A DNA stretch of 64,000 nucleotides from Lumbricus terrestris (Eukaryota; Annelida; Clitellata; Crassiclitellata; Lumbricidae): contig OX457043.1 in the NCBI GenBank assembly GCA_949752735.1, positions 679,528-743,527 on the forward strand, written 5' to 3'. Shown here in pieces: positions 59,001 to 64,000 of the stretch. Every line of letters begins with the position of its first letter. Position 1 is the first letter of the stretch. The notes under the pieces are model-generated. The model did not search any database, was not told the origin of the DNA, and saw only the letters and a program-made list of their open reading frames with translations. A program made the translations under genes and the position numbers.

Positions 59001-59119
59001 AAGAGAGAAGAGAGAAGAGAGATCGAGTTGAAGCCATTGTACTATGAATGAAATCTCTGCTGCTTCTCCCCTCGGACCACATCAGCATCTGATATATAAG
59101 GACTCATCAAATGAAAGAA

Positions 59120-59640
59120 AGACAGAAGAACGGATGGATGGATGGACGGATGGACGGATGGATAGATGGATGGATAGATGGATGGACGGATGGACGGATG
59201 GATGGACGGATGGATGGACGGATGGATGGACGGATGAAGGAACTGAAGGAACGGTCTGACGGACGGACGAGTGAATAGATTTATGGATGAATGGATGGAT
59301 GGACGGATGGATGCGTGGATGGATGAATTGTTGGATGCGTGGATGGATGTCGATTGAATCAATGAATGGATGTAATACATAAATGAAGGCGTTGGATTCT
59401 GCGCATCCGTTGGTCAGACAGGAAGTAGAATGATATGGTTGATGCTATTTATAGATTCGTAGCTTTGATTAGAAGTCGCGAGATGAAGGAAGCGGAAGGG
59501 AGGAAGGAGAGATGAAAGAGGAAGAAGAAGAGGAGAAAGATGAAAGATGTGGAAGAGGAGGAGGAGGAAGATGTGGAAGAGTGGAGAAGGAGGAGGAGGA
59601 GGATGAGGAGGAGAGGAAAGATGGAAAGGGAAGAAAAGTA
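59120..59640. repeat. GGAT/GGAC tract and GAAGAGG tract
   Basis: Ggatggacggat array at 59128-59345 and GAGGAGGAAG-rich sequence at 59475-59635. ORFs are low-complexity. Confidence 0.88.
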
Positions 59641-62130
59641 AGGGGAATAGGTTTAGGATTGGTTGGATGATGGATTGGAGTAATTGATATGATGGAGAAA
59701 TGAGACTCATTGAGATTAAGAGATTGAAATCTCGTGATGCACGGTGTGTAGATTGTGTTGAAGTTCTGATGGTCTGGCATTCATTGAAATGGAAACTAAA
59801 ATGCAAGAACAATGAAAGATGAAGAATGAATGCGCAGAGGAAGAAACAAAGAAAAGAGGGACGAGGGAAAAGAAACAGAAATTGGTCGGATTGGAATAAC
59901 ACGGAAGATGAGTCGAATGATAGGAGGAAAACTTCATTTTGTAAATCTTTGACTGCGCCTCTCAACGGTGAGTCAATCAACCATGGCAGGTCATCATGAG
60001 AGAGAGATTCATCTAAGTCATAAAACGTGTGTTAACTTTTAAATAATTATTATGTCAAATGAAAGCTGATGCCAAGATGCAGACTGACCCAGTGGCTCGG
60101 GAGAAATGGGGGCACAGAAAACGCCCAGAAGTCTAATGCCACTTATTACATAAATAAAGATTAGTGTACATCAGTAGGGGGTGGGGGACCACGCAGTCTG
60201 AACACTCGACAATTCGATCGAACCACTTGTCCAACTTCTAGCCATGATATGTAATTGTGGTAAAGTTAGCGACTATTTATATGGAGCCTAAGAATGAAAT
60301 CAATTGGATCGGCTCAACTAAACTAGATTAATTATCGATTCTGAAAGTTTTTTTGGTAATACGCAAGTCTCTCTCTAAATATATGATAACAAAATATGTG
60401 ATACACGCTGAGTGATATGTAGAGTGAGTTCCTTTTCTCTCGGAGGATCATCAAATGAAAAAAGTATTTGAGTGCAGGAGAGTCTTGTGGAGACTTTTCC
60501 AATCGTCTATATTTGGCCTCGTTGTCTTCGAGAATAAAGCAGAAGCTTTAAAGGTGAAGCTAAGAGTTGGGTTTTTTGGATTTTTGTGCGGGACAACCGA
60601 GGGAAAATCTGTAACTGGTTTATGAAGATGGAAAAACCCAGCGTGAGAATTGTGGAAAAATAACTGGACTGTGATCCCCTTTGAATTGGGGTGTGAAAAA
60701 CAGATTTTACTATGGGCTCTAAGAAAAAACTATGGGGTTTAAACCTCCAACTCCCGACAACTCGTACCCCGGAAAACCTAAGAAATGAGAGCAATGTTGA
60801 AGAATAATTCAGAGCAGTCAGTGAGAAGCAATATAGAAGGTCTTTTCGGTAGGACGCATGTCCCATGCTGCGACGACTGCAGGTTCAAGGAGTTTAACGA
60901 TCGTTCTCAGGTTGTTTGCTCAAATTAATCTCAGTCATAAAACGGTCGGAATTGACGTAAAAGCAAAGAGTCGTCGTGTTCTATGCACCGATGGCCATGT
61001 GTTGGATTTAGAGGGATCGTTGAATGCAGCTGAAGGGATCTTGCCAGAGGGAAATGAGATCCTATGCGCTAAGCCTCGCTCTGGGATATCATTGGCTTTG
61101 GCGAGTCGATGGCGTATCGAGGGGACAACTAATGCCTGTCTGTTATTGATGTGAAAATGTTACGAATGAAATGAGAATCAGTCAACGTTTATTAAGCTAT
61201 TCCAGTTCTTCAATTGCAACGTCTGCAATCGATCATTCAGTTAGTTAGTTAGAAATACGTTCAGCATGATGATAGTATTGCTGCAGAGCGTCAGTTTATT
61301 CCAACTTTAATCGAAAGTTTATATAGTGTAACTCGGCAATTCAGGGTGAGAATTGCCAGGGGTTGGAGAGTTTCAGCACACAGTCTTTCTTAGAGCCCCA
61401 TAGTAAAGTCTGTTTTTGACACCCCGATTGCAAGTGGATCATAGTCCAACCCCGCAGTTATTTTCCCAAAATTCTCCCCCTGTGCCCGACCCTCGACAGT
61501 GCTATCTATGACTGACAAATAAAATTGACTTAAGGTATTTCGAGAGCAGAGGAAGAGAATAGGCTTATGTGAACACAATGAGTCCTATGGGGTATTGCAA
61601 TAATACATGTATCTATGCTGCTATAGGGTATGAATTGAGCGGGAGGCACGTCGTATTTACAAGCTCTGCAGGGTCAACATGGTTGACTGCCAGCGTCCAA
61701 TGTCCACCAGCAGACCTCTATAATAAAATATAACGTAGATATAGATATCAATATTGAACAAAAGACCGTGTCGTCGGTCTGTCGTTCGTTCGGTAGAAGA
61801 CAGTTTGTTAGAAACATAGACAGATGATAAATAGATGGATTAGCTAAGGTGGACACGTGACCAAGTCAGGAAGATGTCGTTATCTCGTCTATCAATGTCT
61901 CGCCATTTAAGCCGTTGTCAGACTTTCATGAAAATTAACAGCTGAAGATGCAATTAATAATAATTTATTGTCTCCAAATAATTCCTTCTCTCTTCATGGA
62001 TCGTATAAGATTCTGTCGTGGAACAAACATGCAGCAAAAATGCACGAAGAAAGGGATTTCAGTTACAACTTTAAAATACACTTTCTCAGTCTTTCCTACG
62101 CCAGATAAACGAAGAATAGATAAGAGGCAT
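59641..62130. other. No gene established; inverted pair of a diverged repeat
   Basis: About 60605-60760 and the reverse complement of 61330-61480 share ggggtgt.aaaaacaga, ttttactatggg and ctctaagaaa blocks at roughly three quarters identity by eye. They are two diverged copies of one element in opposite orientation. The ORF at 60858-61154 between them is unassigned. Confidence 0.5.
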
Positions 62131-62137
62131 GCACATT

Positions 62138-62272
62138 TGCTGCACATTTGCTGCACATTTGCTGCACATTTGATGCACATCTGAAGCACATTTGATGCAC
62201 ATTTGCTGCACATTTGATGCACATTTGCTGCACATTTGATGCACATTTGAAGCACATTTGATACACATTTTA
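62138..62272. repeat. 11-bp tandem repeat (TGCACATTTGA/C)
   Basis: About twelve copies alternating tgcacatttgc and tgcacatttga. Confidence 0.95.
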
Positions 62273-62654
62273 ATGATTTGACTTACTTAAAAGATCCGTC
62301 GTCATTAGCTTACTGTAAAATATTAAACTTGTGATTATACTAGTTTTAGTGATTGCTCTCAATTTTGCTCGGTTAGTCTTGCTTGTTTTGTAATCGCAAG
62401 CCTATGTAAAGCCAACATTGCCGTCCGTCGTTCTCAGCTACATGTATACTGTATAGACCTAGCTAGCCTACTTAATTATCAGATTGCTGTAATTAGACTT
62501 GCAAGATTGTTTAAAGTATCGCATCGGTTTAATTGTGCTACTTCTTACACTACTGTTGCTGCAAGTATTACGGTCATTTATGATCGTGCGCAAATGAGGA
62601 TTATTTACTTGTTTGTGAAAGTCCACGATTGTTCAATCTTGCTGTTATTCATTT

Positions 62655-63347
62655 CACTGAGTGTTGTGCTGTGTTGTGTTGTGCTGTGTCGTGTTGCGCT
62701 GTGTTGTGTTGTATTGTGTTGTATTGTGTTGTGTTGTGTTGTATTGTGTTGTGTTGTGTTGTATTGTGTTGTACTGTGTTGTGTTGAATTGTGTTATGCT
62801 GTGCTGTGTTGTATTGTATTGTGTTGTGCTGTGTTGTGCTGTGTTGTATTGTGTTGTGTTGTATTGTGTTGTGTTGTGTTGTGCTGTGTTGTGTTGTATT
62901 GTGTTGTGTTGTGTTGTGCTGTGCTGTGTTGTGCTGTGTTGTATTGTGTTGTGTTGTATTGTGTTGTGCTGTGTTGTGCTGTGTTGTGTTGTGCTGTGTT
63001 GTGTTGTATTGTGTTGTGCTGTGTTGTGCTGTGTTGTGTTGTGCTGTGCTGTGTTGTGCTGTGTTGTATTGTATTGTGTTGTGCTGTGCTGTGTTGTATT
63101 GTGTTGTGCTGTGCTGTGTTGTATTGTGTTGTGCTGTGCTGTGTTGTGCTGTGTTGTATTGTGTTGTGTTGTATTGTGTTGTGTTGTGTTGTGCTGTGTT
63201 GTGTTGTATTGTGTTGTGCTGTGTTGTGCTGTGTTGTGTTGTGCTGTGCTGTGTTGTGCTGTGTTGTGCTGTGTTGTGCTGTGTTGTGCTGTGCTGTGTT
63301 GTGCTGTGTTGTGCTGTGTTGTGTTGTGCTGTGGTGTGTTGTGCTCT
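62655..63347. repeat. (TTGTG/CTGTG)n pentanucleotide array
   Basis: About 690 bp of 5-bp units TTGTG with CTGTG and TTGTA variants. All frames are open on both strands, giving false ORFs. Confidence 0.97.
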
Positions 63348-64000
63348 CTCGCTGGTCCTTAACGGCAGACAGAGAATTTGCTGTAAATCTTCCAATCATC
63401 ATTGGCACCAATTACATGTATACACAGTAGTTCTTGATTACAGCGACAGGACTGCGACAGCAATTTCCCCCGAAAGTCCTTACACAGAGTCGTGTTCCGT
63501 ATGATATTTATATGTCTATTATAGCATTCAACTCCGACGTCATTTCCTGATCTTGCAAATATCGTTCTTTGCCTTTCTCAACTTCAAAATGCTCTAAATC
63601 TTGCAAATTATTCACACTGAACAGCGAATGTCCTTATATTTCGTTTTCTGTGTTTAAATGACTAAGAGAAGACATCGTCCTGTCCTCAACCATTAAAGGA
63701 CAATAATTACAGGACAACAGCAAATGACAATAAACAAAGGACAATGGCTGTTCCTCTATTCTCGATATATCCGTAATTCGGCAAAGGACAATCAGGGGCA
63801 ATTTCTCTTCATGTGTTCTCACAGTTAGAGGACAAAGCTTCGTCCTCGTCCTTCCTCAGAGGGCAAGATGCACGGCATCATCTCTACAAGGAACGTGTAG
63901 GACAGTCCTCACCACGTCGACTCGGTATAGTAAGTATTATAAGGCGACACATAAATTGTCCTCTTAAGAGGATCGGTGGTCTGCCTGAGCTGACCTCCTC
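63348..64000. other. No gene; cluster of AGGACAA motifs at 63680-63970
   Basis: Five forward AGGACAA copies within about 140 bp (63697-63835) and several inverted gtcctc motifs to the end. No coding signal seen. Confidence 0.45.

Noticed and set aside
62507..63504. Several ORFs of 200-300 codons on both strands (CCVVL / NTAQH repeats)
   Set aside because: Read-through of the TTGTG pentamer array.

Overview
The window looks like nuclear DNA of an invertebrate bilaterian, probably marine. It has spliced genes with phase-matched introns, one intron of about 34 kb, tRNA-derived SINEs, RTE- and CR1-like LINEs, hAT, mariner-like, Mutator-like and piggyBac-like elements, and very abundant simple-sequence DNA. 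There is no prokaryotic gene organisation. I cannot name the species. The 200 Ns at 58801-59000 are an assembly gap.

Host genes: only two could be supported, both on the minus strand. (1) A rhodopsin-class (class A) peptide-type GPCR is split over at least four coding exons: 55856-55373, 21458-21013, 19438-19334 and 17066-16958. All four join in phase and carry TM1-TM7 with canonical motifs. The C-terminal tail exon, which must lie left of 16958, was not identified. (2) The amino-terminal exon of a nicotinic acetylcholine receptor alpha-type subunit lies at 3482-3279, with the rest of that gene expected beyond the left edge.

Mobile DNA: the largest object is an apparently recent, complete 8.08-kb LTR retrotransposon (22224-30302) inside GPCR intron 1. 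It has LTRs of 2.2 kb, a 4-bp target duplication and a tRNA-Leu-type primer binding site. A 563-codon ORF of unknown type starts inside the 5' LTR, crosses the primer binding site and ends in the internal region. No protease, reverse transcriptase, RNase H or integrase is visible. Others are: a 2.2-kb hAT element with 8-bp target duplication (34387-36566) carrying a nested SINE; several short hAT MITEs; a mariner-like element with 155-bp terminal repeats (13509-14491); a Mutator-like element whose terminal repeats are tandem arrays and whose interior keeps a FLYWCH zinc-finger fragment (31792-32600); a damaged RTE-like LINE (about 51785-54275); a CR1-like LINE nested in an older LINE (55945-58110); two LINE 3' fragments (32694-34100); and SINEs that share or swap 3' tails.

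Satellite and simple-sequence DNA fills much of the rest. Examples are 1.8 kb of CACT, a 12-bp satellite (44120-45668), a 14-bp satellite (50085-50926), a 30-bp dyad-containing array (7655-8255), a TTGTG array (62655-63347) and many microsatellites. Most long ORFs in the window are read-through of these arrays and are not genes.
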